Below, one piece after another: positions 7,333-15,339 of a DNA stretch of 19,102 nt. Numbering within the stretch: the stretch's first letter is position 1; each line of letters begins with the position of its first letter. Source of the DNA: JBAVEL01 sp049587715 (GTDB lineage: Bacteria > Bacteroidota > Ignavibacteria > UBA10030 > UBA6906). Made by a program: the position numbers and the translations under genes. The DNA lies in assembly GCA_049587715.1 (NCBI GenBank), contig JBAVEL010000180.1, forward strand, positions 1 through 19,102, written 5' to 3'. The notes under the pieces were generated by a model. It made no database searches and had not been told where the DNA came from. It saw only the letters and a list, made by a program, of their open reading frames with translations.

Positions 7333-7629
7333 TCATGGCACATTCGTCATGCGACGCCAACGGAGCAGAACCATCTTCCGCGCCTCAGAGCTCTTCACGC
7401 CGAAAGATCCGGTCCGCTGCGTCCGGAGGCGGGTGAAGTACACGCCCGAAGGAAGCTCCGCCGCATTGAACTCCAGCCGGTGGTATCCCGTCCCGAACTC
7501 CCGTCCCCGCACGGGCGGCGCCGCCTCCCTCCCCAGAAGGTCACAGACCTTCAGGGTTGCGGCGGAGGTTCGCGGCAGCCGGGCCCGAGACCCGCAGCAG
7601 AGGGCACCACGGCGGACGGGATTCCACGC
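7333..7629 (-). pseudogene. Orphan type IX-secretion / FlgD-like C-terminal module fragment
   Basis: Reading the minus strand from just past the TAG at 7630 to a TGA at 7333-7335 gives 98 codons. About 75 of them form a recognisable C-terminal sorting module: LPRTSAATLKVCDLLGRE, then GYHRLEFNAAELPSGVYF, then SSEARKMVLLR. This lines up with the end of the secreted protein at 10549-14292 (VTIRVYNLLGQEV, GYSTVEFTAAGLASGIYFYR, TETRKMMVLK). No start codon or ribosome site precedes the module, the usual PNPFNP head is reduced at best to a WNP, and no exported passenger is attached. It is most simply the 3' end of a lost secreted-protein gene. It happens to share its frame with the membrane-protein gene just upstream; TAG readthrough is a less likely alternative. 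Confidence 0.75.
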
Positions 7630-8307
7630 CTACATCTTCACCACGCGTTGGAATGCCCCGGAAGGACACCCGCCACGCCGCGCATCCGACGGCCACGTGA
7701 GCGCCTTCCTTCTCAAATCACGAATCACCGCCTGCAGGAACTCCTGAACCCCCGGCGGCCCGCCGCCCCGGGCATCCTCCTCCGACACCTCCAGCGCATC
7801 CAGGTAGTGCACGCAGAGCGGCTTCACCCCGTACGGACATGCCTCACACGGGTCAACCCGCTTCAGGCGGCGGATTCTCAGAGCCGTCACTGCGAGTGCG
7901 TAGTAGGCGGCCACAATGGCAAGCCGGAGGAGGTGTCCCTCCGTCGAGAAGGGAACCAGGAACACCAGAGAGAGAAACAGGAACCCGGAACCGATTCCCG
8001 CCCCACACCGGGATGCCGCCTTGAACCATTTGACTTGCAGGAACGGCTGGAAGAACGAGGGAGTCCCCAGTATCAGGCTCGCCGCAACGGCGCCCGGGAA
8101 AGGTACATGCATCCGGGATGCCGCGAGAAACAGGGGAATGGACACAAGAAGCCCTGTCGCCATGAAGAAACAACCCAGACATACAGGCTCGCCGGCGATG
8201 TACACCAGGTGATGATCGTATCGGAAGCAATCCGGGTGGTGTGCGAAGGGTTTTGGCCGCCCGGGGTCCTTCAGACCGGTCATCGCCTGATCCGCCGGGG
8301 ATGCCAT
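7630..8307 (-). CDS. Cys-rich membrane protein of unknown function
   Basis: This 225-residue protein has about four predicted transmembrane segments (roughly 46-64, 71-92, 105-122, 127-145). Before the first is HHPDCFRYDHHLVYIAGEP with VCLGC (His24, Cys27, Cys43, Cys46), and after the last is PCEACPYGVKPLC (Cys154, Cys157, Cys165). These look like metal-binding or redox cysteine clusters on the cytoplasmic side. The layout recalls DUF2085 membrane proteins, which share a His/Cys...G...PVC.RC pattern, but I would not assign it firmly. The ATG at 8307 overlaps the TGA of the zinc-ribbon gene as TGATG, implying translational coupling and a joint role. A GTG at 8310 is an alternative start. The last 20 residues are low-complexity and may be an extension into non-coding sequence. 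Confidence 0.75.
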   Translation of the reverse strand: MASPADQAMTGLKDPGRPKPFAHHPDCFRYDHHLVYIAGEPVCLGCFFMATGLLVSIPLFLAASRMHVPFPGAVAASLILGTPSFFQPFLQVKWFKAASRCGAGIGSGFLFLSLVFLVPFSTEGHLLRLAIVAAYYALAVTALRIRRLKRVDPCEACPYGVKPLCVHYLDALEVSEEDARGGGPPGVQEFLQAVIRDLRRKALTWPSDARRGGCPSGAFQRVVKM

Positions 8308-8915
8308 CACGTCCCTCTCTTCACAAACACAAGAACCGCGGTCTTTCCCCTGTAACAGCAGTCAGCCCTGGTGTCCACATACACCTGCTGCAGCCGGAAA
8401 CCGTGTTCGGCCATCCTGTTGGCCAGGTGCTCTATACGCTTGGGATTGATGTCCTTCTCGCAGCAGCCGATGTCGATGGTCTCGACCTTGTAGGACACAC
8501 GGGCGGCCGCCTCCTGCACGCCGCCTCCGCCCAAGGTCTCCTTTCCTGCGGGCATCTGAATGTCATGGCCCGCCACGAGGCTGTCCACTTCCAGCCGGGC
8601 CTCCCCGAACTCTCTGCCGGGGGGATCCCCCTCCCTGCCGGCCCCGCAGTTCCAGCAGGCGTCGAAGGTGTCCTCGCATTCCTCACCGCAGTTCCGACAC
8701 TTCCATCGGACGGCCGGCTGCTCCCCCGCGCCGGCGCCGGTTTTCTCCTTCGCGGCGGGCACCTTTGCGGGACGACGCACCGCGAGCCTGTCCGCATCCT
8801 GCCGGGCCTCCCCGAACTCCCTGCCAGGGGGACCCCCCTCTCCGCTCGTACCGCAGTTCCAGCAGGAGTCGAAGGTGTCCTCGCATTCTTCCCCGCACTT
8901 CCTGCATTTCCACAT
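8307..8915 (-). CDS. Double zinc-ribbon protein with a DUF4177-like C-terminal domain
   Basis: This 202-residue soluble protein carries two nearly identical zinc ribbons, at 1-23 and 70-92, each with Cys-x2-Cys-x3-Cys-x6-Cys-x2-Cys and the phrase GEECEDTFD.CWNCG. Each is followed by the same short tail (PPGREFGEAR), so a 69-residue unit was duplicated. Residues 141-200 (YKVETIDIG ... LANRMAEHGFRLQQVYV ... AVLVFVKR) resemble the small alpha/beta DUF4177 fold and contain two CC pairs (151-152, 186-187). The start at 8915 is chosen because AAGGAG lies six bases upstream; a longer frame to 8960 lacks support. Likely metal-binding. The coupled downstream membrane protein, also Cys-rich, is the best candidate partner. 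The function is unknown. Confidence 0.82.
   Translation of the reverse strand: MWKCRKCGEECEDTFDSCWNCGTSGEGGPPGREFGEARQDADRLAVRRPAKVPAAKEKTGAGAGEQPAVRWKCRNCGEECEDTFDACWNCGAGREGDPPGREFGEARLEVDSLVAGHDIQMPAGKETLGGGGVQEAAARVSYKVETIDIGCCEKDINPKRIEHLANRMAEHGFRLQQVYVDTRADCCYRGKTAVLVFVKRGT
8594..8706 (-). repeat. Zinc-ribbon duplication, copy A (113 bp)
   Basis: This segment aligns without gaps to 8801-8913, with about 17 differences in 113 bases by eye (about 85% identity). The offset is 207 bp, exactly 69 codons, so the duplication keeps the frame. Confidence 0.8.
8801..8913 (-). repeat. Zinc-ribbon duplication, copy B (113 bp)
   Basis: This is the partner of 8594-8706 and encodes the first zinc ribbon and its PPGREFGEAR tail. 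Most of the differences lie in the Gly/Ser-rich stretch between the ribbon and the tail. Confidence 0.8.
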
Positions 8916-8944
8916 CTTCATCTCCTTCTGCCTTCCATCCTGCC

Positions 8945-8958
8945 GGGAGGCGCCTCCC
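8945..8958. promoter_or_regulatory. 14-bp perfect palindrome upstream of the zinc-ribbon gene
   Basis: GGGAGGC followed directly by GCCTCCC forms a loopless perfect inverted repeat about 30 bp upstream of the zinc-ribbon start and just ahead of its ribosome site. This is a suitable place for an operator. I see no clear promoter hexamers around it, and a chance palindrome in GC-rich DNA is possible. Confidence 0.25.
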
Positions 8959-9028
8959 ATCCTTCCGTTTGAGCTGACACCCGGGTAAACGGGGTCACCT
9001 CCCGCACCCCCTCATCCTGCGCCCCCCC

Positions 9029-9964
9029 CTATTTCTGTTCCCGCGGCTTCGCCGTTTCCGTGAAGACCCTCGACACGGCCGCCACCACGCCCGCCACGTC
9101 CGCCAGGTTGGAGGGGAGGATCATGGTGTTGGTGGTCCGCGCCAGCTTCCCGAACTCGCCCAGGTACTGCTCGGCGATCCTCAGGTTCACCGCGTCCATC
9201 CCCCCCCGCTCGTTGGTGGCCGTGGCAATCTCCCGGATCCCCCGGGCCGTGGCCATGGCCACGCGCTCGATCTCCGCCGCCCGGCCCTCCGCCTCGTTGA
9301 TCCGTTTCATCTTCTCCCCTTCGGACCGGGCGATGGCCTCCTGCTTGTCCCCCTCGGCGCGGTTGATCTTGGCCTGCTTGTCTCCCTCCGATTCCGCTAT
9401 CAGGGCCCGCTTCTCCCTCTCGGCCCGCATCTGCTTCTCCATGGCGTCCTTGATGCTCGCCGGAGGCACGATGTTCTTGATCTCGTAGCGCGTCACCTTC
9501 ATCCCCCACGGGACGGCCGCCTTGTCCACGGCCGACACGATCTCCGCGTTGATCTTCTCCCGCTCCTCGAACGTCCGGTCCAGCTCGATCTTCCCGATCT
9601 CGCTCCTCATCGTCGTCTGCGCGAGCTGGATGGAGGCGAAGGCGTAGTTGTTGATCCCGTAGGACGCCTTCACCGGGTCCACGATCTGGAAGTAGAGGAT
9701 CCCGTCCACCTCCACGCCGATATTGTCCTTGGTGATGCAGGCCTGGGACGGCACGTCCATCGCCACCTCCTTCAGGGAATGCCTGTAGGCAATCCGGTCC
9801 AGGAAGGGAATGAGGATGTGAAACCCCGCCTCCAGGGTTCTGCTGTATTTCCCCAGGCGCTCCACGATGAAGACGGTCTTCTGCGGCACCACCTGGGCGG
9901 TCTTGAGCAACACAATGAAGGCCAGAATGATCAGGCCTATGATGATAAGGGTCTCGACGGACAT
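9029..9964 (-). CDS. SPFH/band 7 stomatin-like membrane protein
   Basis: This 311-residue protein has an N-terminal membrane anchor (about 5-23), an SPFH/PHB domain (about 24-190) with typical stretches VPQKTVFIVERLGKY, GFHILIPFLDRIAYRHSLKE and TTMRSEIGKIELD, and a long charged coiled coil. Within the coil EGDKQ/EGEKM/EGRAA recurs every 11 residues (193, 204, 215, 226), a hendecad pattern typical of SPFH oligomers. The C-terminal part (about 255-300) is the usual stomatin extension. Length and order match the QmcA/stomatin group that forms large rings and microdomains in the inner membrane. A GGGAG precedes the ATG. The NfeD-like gene ends 23 bp upstream, the classical NfeD-stomatin operon, so a membrane quality-control or microdomain role is inferred. 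Confidence 0.93.
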   Translation of the reverse strand: MSVETLIIIGLIILAFIVLLKTAQVVPQKTVFIVERLGKYSRTLEAGFHILIPFLDRIAYRHSLKEVAMDVPSQACITKDNIGVEVDGILYFQIVDPVKASYGINNYAFASIQLAQTTMRSEIGKIELDRTFEEREKINAEIVSAVDKAAVPWGMKVTRYEIKNIVPPASIKDAMEKQMRAEREKRALIAESEGDKQAKINRAEGDKQEAIARSEGEKMKRINEAEGRAAEIERVAMATARGIREIATATNERGGMDAVNLRIAEQYLGEFGKLARTTNTMILPSNLADVAGVVAAVSRVFTETAKPREQK

Positions 9965-9987
9965 GGCGCGCTCCCGGATGTGTTCGA

Positions 9988-10446
9988 TCAGGAAATGGGT
10001 TTGACTTTCAGACGCAGGTTGCTCTGCTCCACGATCTCCACCACCTGTCCCTTTTCCACGGGAAGGTCGGCGTCGGCATTCCAGAGCGTGCCGTGGAATT
10101 CCACCTTCCCGCCTTCACCGTTCGGAACAATGGAAACGATGACGACGGCCCGCTCTCCCCGCACATCCTCCATGGACGCACCGGGCCGCGGCACGCGCGT
10201 CACCTTCCCCTGGAACAGCTCCCTCCCCTTCCGGCGCAGGAAGACCAGGGCGAGGACCGAAGAACCGAGAAAGACGAGAAGCTGGCCGTTGAAGGAAGGG
10301 AGGAGGCCGAGCCCCACAAGCAGCGCCGTGATCCAGGCTCCGATCCCGAAGAAGACGATGACAAACCCCGGCAGGATCAGCTCGGCCAGAAAGAAGCCGA
10401 GTCCGCCCAGGAACCAGAGCAACTCTGCACCTGACGTCTCAGACAT
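9988..10446 (-). CDS. NfeD-like membrane protein
   Basis: This 152-residue protein is the short form of NfeD, without the ClpP-like serine protease domain. It has three closely packed transmembrane segments (about 8-25, 27-49, 54-71), including the family-typical ELILPGFVIVFFGIGAWITAL stretch, then a soluble OB-fold beta-barrel (about 95-150) with GERAVVIVSIVPNGEGGKVEFHGTLWNA. NfeD proteins pair with stomatins, and the stomatin gene follows after 23 bp on the same strand. GAGG lies about 10 bases before the ATG at 10446. Loss of the protease part is common in this subfamily and is not a truncation. Confidence 0.92.
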   Translation of the reverse strand: MSETSGAELLWFLGGLGFFLAELILPGFVIVFFGIGAWITALLVGLGLLPSFNGQLLVFLGSSVLALVFLRRKGRELFQGKVTRVPRPGASMEDVRGERAVVIVSIVPNGEGGKVEFHGTLWNADADLPVEKGQVVEIVEQSNLRLKVKPIS

Positions 10447-10489
10447 GAGTTCGTTTCCTCACAGTGTGGTGTCAAGAATTGCGGCTCCG

Positions 10490-10516
10490 GGGCGGACTCC
10501 CGGGGCCTCTCCGCCC
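10490..10516 (-). terminator. Stem-loop after the secreted repeat-protein gene (possible terminator)
   Basis: GGGCGGA (10490-10496) and TCCGCCC (10510-10516) form a 7-bp stem with a 13-nt GC-rich loop, between the stop of the large gene at 10549 and the NfeD start at 10446. No U-tract follows. Confidence 0.3.
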
Positions 10517-10548
10517 GGTCCTCCCGGCTCCGTCTCCCGGCCGCGTGG

Positions 10549-13500
10549 TCATTTCAGCACCATCATCTTCCGGGTCTCCGTGGTTCTCAGTCCCCCCTCT
10601 TCCAGTCCCGCCGCCTCCACGCGGTAGAAGTAGATCCCCGAAGCCAGCCCCGCTGCGGTGAACTCCACCGTACTGTACCCCTCCTCACACTCCTCCCCTG
10701 CCATCAGGGTTCCCACCTCCTGCCCGAGCAGGTTGTACACACGGATGGTCACCCGCGAAGCCTCTCCCAGCCGGAATCCGATCGTCGTCACGGGATTGAA
10801 GGGATTCGGGTAGTTCTGGTACACCCGCGCGGCCAGAGGCACCCCCTCCTCTTCCGCTTCCTCATACTCCGCGTCCTCGGGATCCTCCTCCGGCTCCACC
10901 TCCGCGTTCAGCCGCGGCACCACGGTCACCGCATACGGCGGCACCAGCTTCAGGTACGGCACCGTCGCAAGGTCCACCTGCCCCGCCACAATCAGCGGCT
11001 TCGGATTCCCCGCAGGCGTGTAGTCGTTGAACTGCACCGTATCCAGGGGCCCCGAAAAGGCCCTGTTCAGGTCATGCATCACCGCATGCAGCACCGCATA
11101 ATCGGCGGAGTCGTTCCCCTGCCAGTACGTCATCATCATGTCCGCCGCCGCCGAGATCTCCAGGATGCTCATCTCGTCGTAGGGGTTCCCGTCATTCTCG
11201 TAGACAAGGTCTCCGAAGCCCACCGGAGTGGTCCTGAGCTGGCTTGCCCCGATGTTCACCTTCAGGGCCACCAGCTCCCCGAACAGGGCGTTGTCGTGCT
11301 TCTTGGTCTCCAGCTTCTTCCGCTCCTTGTTGAGGGGCTTGTTCCTCCCGTCGGTGGTGAAATCCAGCCCCCGGGGCGTGCCGTCATGGAACCCGTTCAG
11401 TTTGTGGAACAGCGTCTTCTGGAAGTTCTTGTAGTTCTTCCCCCGGCTCTTCTTGATGTCCCACTTATCGGGCCGCACCCAGCACCGGATGGCCGCGCTG
11501 TCCCTGTGCGGCTTCCATTTGTCGGGACCCGCCGGCACCATCAGGCTCTGGCCGATCACCGCCCCTCCGGCGGCGTCGCTCTCGGAGGTATAGGGGGCGA
11601 ATGCCCCCTGAATCACGATCTCGCTCACGAGGTTCGTCCAGGTGGGGAAGTTCTCCGGCGTGATGGGCTTGCCGGCCTTGGCCCGCTTGGCGGGTTTCCG
11701 GCTTGTCCCCAGGGCCAGCGGGTTCTCGTCGAAAATCTCCACCGGGGTCAGGGAAAGGAACCGCCGGCCTGCCGAATCCACCCCCGTTCCGCTCACCTCC
11801 ACGGTGTCGGGAGAGCCGGGCGCGTTGTGCATGAAGATGACCTGTCCGGTCCGCGTCCCCGGCCCGTTCGGTGTGAGTGTGATCTGAAAGTACCGGGTCG
11901 AGCCCGCTCCCACCGTGCCGCTGTCGGGAGTCACGTCGAAATCCGGATGCGTGCTGACAACGGAATCCACGGTGACCGTGGAGGTGCCCAGGTTCCTCAC
12001 CCCCACCGAATCGGTGCGGGAGCCCCCCAGGGCCACGGAGCCCATCTCCACCGACAGCTCCAGGGGCTCGAACCGGGCGCCCGGGGAGATCCACCGCGCG
12101 AAGCAGCGGGAACTCTTGTCCCCCGTCACGGTGAACAGACCCCCGAGGTAGATGTCCGATCCCGCAGCAGCCAGGGCCTGCACCCTGTCATCCAGACCGG
12201 TTCCGAGAGCCGACCAGCTCGTGCCGTTCCACTTCGCCGCCGACCATGCGGTCGCGCCGCCCGCAGCGGTAAAATCCCCCCCTGCATACAGATCCGAACC
12301 CGAAACGACCAGGGCATAGACGCTGGAGTTGGTCCCCGCCCCCAGCGCCGACCAGGAGGAGCCGTTCCACTTGGCCACGTTGGCGGCGGATGTGCCCCCC
12401 GCAGTCGAGAAATACCCCCCCACATAGAGATCGGTGCCCGCGGCGGCAAGGGCGGTCACCCCGCCGCCCACCCCGGCGCCAAGCGGCGACCAGGAGGTTC
12501 CGTTCCACACGGCCACATGGTTCGCGCTCACGCCGCCCGCATCAAGAAAGAAACCCCCGGCATACAGATTGGTGTCGATCACGGCGAGCGCATACACGGT
12601 CTGGTCCATGCCCGTTCCCAGGGCGGACCAGCTCGAGCCGTCCCACTTCGCAATGCGGTTCGCGCTCACCCCCCCCGCCGTTGTGAATGACCCGCCGGCG
12701 TACAGATCGGTGCCGATGATTGCGAGGGACCGCACCGTCCCGTCCATCCCCGTCCCCACTGCGGACCAGCTCGAGCCGTTCCACCTGGCCACCCTGTTGG
12801 CGGTCACGCCCCCCGCGGTGGTGAACATGCCCCCCGCGTAGAGATCCGTCCCGATAAGGGCAAGGTCGGTCACGGCCTGGTTCATTCCCGAGCCCAGCTT
12901 CGACCACGCAGACCCGTCCCACTTCGCCACGTAGTTCACCAGGAGGGATCCCGCCCCGGTGAATGATCCGCCCACATAGATATCCCCTCCGCTCACCGCG
13001 ATGGACGTCACCAGGTCGTTCACTCCCATGCCGGGCCCGACGGCGGACCACCGGGACCCGTCCCAGCGGGCGACGCCGTTGGCGGCCGCGCCGCCCGCCC
13101 TCTTGAAATCCCCCAGCGCAAACAGAGCCGTCCCCATGGGCCGGACGCACATCACCGGCGCGTCCATGCCTCCCTCCAGGCCCGACCATGCCGTGCCGTT
13201 CCACCGGGCGATGAAGCCCACCGTGCTGTCTCCCGCCGTGGTGAAGGCCCCTCCCACGTACAGGTCGGTTCCCATCGGGGCGATGGACCACACCCAGCCG
13301 CTCACGCCTCCGCCCAGAGTCGACCAGGCCGTGCCGTTCCACTTCGCCACATACGGCGCCCTCACTCCCCCCGCCGTATCAAAGTCTCCCCCCGCGTAGA
13401 GATCGCTCCCCACGGCCGCAAGGGCGACCACCTGGTGGTTCATCCCCGACCCGAGGGCCGACCAGTCGGAGCCGTTCCACTTCGCCACGCGGTTGGCGAT

Positions 13501-14292
13501 CACGCCCCCCGCCCACGTGAAACGCCCCCCGGCCACGAGATCCGTTCCCATGGCCGCAAGGCACCAGACCTCGTCGTTCATGCCGGTTCCGACGGCCGAC
13601 CAGCTTGTGCCGTTCCACTTCGCCACGCGGTTGGCGCCCGTCCCCCCCGCCATTGCAAAATTCCCCCCGGCATAGAGATCGGTGCCGAGCACGGCAAGAG
13701 ACCGGACCGGGGCGTCGGTGCCCGTTCCCAGAGCGGACCAGCTTGAGCCGTTCCACCTCGCCACGTGGTTGGCGCTCACGCCCCCCGCCGTCGTGAAAAA
13801 CCCTCCGGCCACCAGATCCGTCCCCATGACCGCAAGACACCACACCCAGTCGTCCATGCCGGTTCCGAGGGCCGACCAGGTTGTGCCGTTCCACTTCGCC
13901 ACATAATTGGTTCTCACCCCTCCGGCCAGCAGGAAGCCCCCTCCCACATAGAGATCCGTTCCGATGACAGCCAAGGCCATGAGCGACGTGGGGGGGGTGG
14001 TGATGCCGTTCGCAAAGAAACGGTTGTCCCAGCATGTATCGGCCGCATCCAGTCCGGGCGGAGACTCCAGCCGCTCAAACCTCGGCCCGCCTCCCGGCTC
14101 CTGTTTCATGCGCCATCCCCGCACATCCAGGGTCCCCCGGAATCCCAGCCCGGTGTTCACGGTTCCGTCCGGATTGAGAACACTCTCCAGGGGCATCACC
14201 CCGTGCTGCGGGCCCGGGGAGGGAGCGGCCTCCAGAACCGCCCCGCTCAAGACCAGTACCGCTGCCACTGCGAAATGGAAGAAGTGTTTCAT
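10549..14292 (-). CDS. Secreted 14-blade repeat protein with a type IX-secretion-like C-terminal module
   Basis: This 1247-residue exported protein begins with a Sec signal peptide (about 1-22, ending VLEA-A). Residues 104 to about 735 hold fourteen 46-residue repeats with the consensus V..LAV.GTDLYAGG.FTTAGGV.ANRVAKWNGSSWSALGTGM, one propeller blade each; fourteen would make two seven-bladed propellers. About 741-838 is an Ig-like choice-of-anchor/HYDIN-type domain (VALGGSRTDSVGVRNLGTS). About 839-1128 is an unrecognised domain. Residues 1129-1154 are a Glu-rich linker. Residues 1155-1247 are the sorting module: NYPNPFNP (1160-1167), VTIRVYNLLGQEV, GLASGIYFYR and a terminal RKMMVLK. The expected fate is the outer membrane, surface or medium. 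No transport-system gene is nearby. The start is supported by the signal peptide and a GGGGGA upstream. Confidence 0.93.
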   Translation of the reverse strand: MKHFFHFAVAAVLVLSGAVLEAAPSPGPQHGVMPLESVLNPDGTVNTGLGFRGTLDVRGWRMKQEPGGGPRFERLESPPGLDAADTCWDNRFFANGITTPPTSLMALAVIGTDLYVGGGFLLAGGVRTNYVAKWNGTTWSALGTGMDDWVWCLAVMGTDLVAGGFFTTAGGVSANHVARWNGSSWSALGTGTDAPVRSLAVLGTDLYAGGNFAMAGGTGANRVAKWNGTSWSAVGTGMNDEVWCLAAMGTDLVAGGRFTWAGGVIANRVAKWNGSDWSALGSGMNHQVVALAAVGSDLYAGGDFDTAGGVRAPYVAKWNGTAWSTLGGGVSGWVWSIAPMGTDLYVGGAFTTAGDSTVGFIARWNGTAWSGLEGGMDAPVMCVRPMGTALFALGDFKRAGGAAANGVARWDGSRWSAVGPGMGVNDLVTSIAVSGGDIYVGGSFTGAGSLLVNYVAKWDGSAWSKLGSGMNQAVTDLALIGTDLYAGGMFTTAGGVTANRVARWNGSSWSAVGTGMDGTVRSLAIIGTDLYAGGSFTTAGGVSANRIAKWDGSSWSALGTGMDQTVYALAVIDTNLYAGGFFLDAGGVSANHVAVWNGTSWSPLGAGVGGGVTALAAAGTDLYVGGYFSTAGGTSAANVAKWNGSSWSALGAGTNSSVYALVVSGSDLYAGGDFTAAGGATAWSAAKWNGTSWSALGTGLDDRVQALAAAGSDIYLGGLFTVTGDKSSRCFARWISPGARFEPLELSVEMGSVALGGSRTDSVGVRNLGTSTVTVDSVVSTHPDFDVTPDSGTVGAGSTRYFQITLTPNGPGTRTGQVIFMHNAPGSPDTVEVSGTGVDSAGRRFLSLTPVEIFDENPLALGTSRKPAKRAKAGKPITPENFPTWTNLVSEIVIQGAFAPYTSESDAAGGAVIGQSLMVPAGPDKWKPHRDSAAIRCWVRPDKWDIKKSRGKNYKNFQKTLFHKLNGFHDGTPRGLDFTTDGRNKPLNKERKKLETKKHDNALFGELVALKVNIGASQLRTTPVGFGDLVYENDGNPYDEMSILEISAAADMMMTYWQGNDSADYAVLHAVMHDLNRAFSGPLDTVQFNDYTPAGNPKPLIVAGQVDLATVPYLKLVPPYAVTVVPRLNAEVEPEEDPEDAEYEEAEEEGVPLAARVYQNYPNPFNPVTTIGFRLGEASRVTIRVYNLLGQEVGTLMAGEECEEGYSTVEFTAAGLASGIYFYRVEAAGLEEGGLRTTETRKMMVLK
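12088..13983 (-). repeat. Fourteen 138-bp coding repeats (propeller blades)
   Basis: The 46-codon unit recurs in frame. Blade 7 has two extra codons and blade 14 is incomplete at its end. Blades 9 and 10 are among the most alike at protein level. The unit boundaries were set by the recurring GTDLYAGG and KWNGSSW phrases. Confidence 0.9.
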
Positions 14293-14443
14293 TGCTGTCC
14301 CCCGTATCGGTTGTTGTTGGATGTCCTCTTACACACCTCATCCGGCGCCTCAGCCGCGCGGCGCGTACGGCCGCCCGCCTGTTTCCCGCCGCGCCGGCAC
14401 TCTCGCGCCGGTCTCCGTCAGACCCTTCCGCACACGACGGCCA

Positions 14444-15103
14444 TCAGCCGACGGGCGGATGCCCCCCCGCACACATGCGTTCCAGGAGAGCCACCGTCTC
14501 CTCCACAGCCCCGTCCGTGAACGCAGGGTGCAGGACGTACACCGGAGTAGTGAACCCGAACCCCGTGAGGAGGGCGCCGTTTCTGTCGCGCACCAGGACG
14601 GCCACACTCTGACGGTTCCGGACAAGGACCAGGATGAGGTGGATGACTACCTGCAGCAGGCCCCCGACCCAGACGGCGAGGAAGACCCAGCCGAGCGCAT
14701 TCCCGTCCTGCATGAGGGCATACACGAACCACCCCACCGTCAGACCGCCTCCGGCATAGAACATGAGCTGAGCGAAATGCTCCACGACGGGGGCTCCGAT
14801 GGGAACCCGTCCCCGGGAAACGCTGCCCAGAACCGCCCTGGGAACAAAGGTCAGCCGGGGCCCGAACAGCCGCGGCTGCTCCGTGCGAATGCCGTCCGGC
14901 CTCACCTCAAACCGGGCTGTCCGGCCTCTGCGGTGTCCCGCGATCCTGGCGGTACCCGCTCCCGCATCCACATGCGCCTCCAGCGCCTCCAGGCCATCCA
15001 GGCCCACGAGCTTTCGAACCGCCGCAACCCATGGCAGAATCATCCCCACCGCCAGAGCGGCAACGATGAGCAGGGTGCCCCATCGGATGTAGTCCGCGTA
15101 CAT
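14444..15103 (-). CDS. Membrane protein of unknown function (219 aa)
   Basis: This 219-residue protein has an N-terminal transmembrane helix (about 8-28), a soluble stretch of about 80 residues with beta character (31-110), and two further helices (about 113-131 and 138-161) before a soluble tail. I recognise no family motif. A strong ribosome site (GAGGAGG, six bases upstream) fixes the start at 15103. The gene lies between the small membrane-protein cluster and the secreted repeat protein, with 151 bp to the latter and 236 bp to the former, so it may have its own promoter. A role in the envelope is all that can be inferred. Confidence 0.78.
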   Translation of the reverse strand: MYADYIRWGTLLIVAALAVGMILPWVAAVRKLVGLDGLEALEAHVDAGAGTARIAGHRRGRTARFEVRPDGIRTEQPRLFGPRLTFVPRAVLGSVSRGRVPIGAPVVEHFAQLMFYAGGGLTVGWFVYALMQDGNALGWVFLAVWVGGLLQVVIHLILVLVRNRQSVAVLVRDRNGALLTGFGFTTPVYVLHPAFTDGAVEETVALLERMCAGGHPPVG

Positions 15104-15339
15104 GCATTGCCTCCTCTTGTGGCTCCAACGCCCCCACCGGGCCGCCCGGCCGGCGGCGTGCGCGCCAACGTCGGGTCGGGTGTCCCGGTCAGCCCGCTGA
15201 ACACTCCGCCGCGCACCCCCTGCCGTTTGTCTTCCCGGAGGTTGGCCGGGGAATGCACGCCCCGGCTCCGCGGCCTGCGGTCTTCACCCCGGTGCGGCGG
15301 CCCCGCCCCCCCGGGGCAGGCCCTTCCCGGACGACAGAC

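Noticed and set aside
5502..7436. 644-codon plus-strand open frame opposite dgt
   Set aside because: It spans two real minus-strand genes and the gap between them; long antisense frames are expected at this GC content.
10470..10475. Perfect TTGACA (minus strand) before NfeD
   Set aside because: No -10-like hexamer lies 16-18 bases downstream before the start codon; spacing would place it on the ribosome site.
11074..12690. 538-codon plus-strand open frame opposite the secreted repeat protein
   Set aside because: Its repetitive His/Arg/Gly/Pro-rich translation only reflects the 138-bp blades on the other strand.
12088..13983. CRISPR-like regular repeats
   Set aside because: The repeats are long, in frame, without unique spacers, and encode propeller blades.
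15104..15339. Possible small gene in the 236-bp gap
   Set aside because: The frames present lack a ribosome site, hydrophobic pattern or any recognisable motif; the sequence is GC-rich with several weak hairpins.
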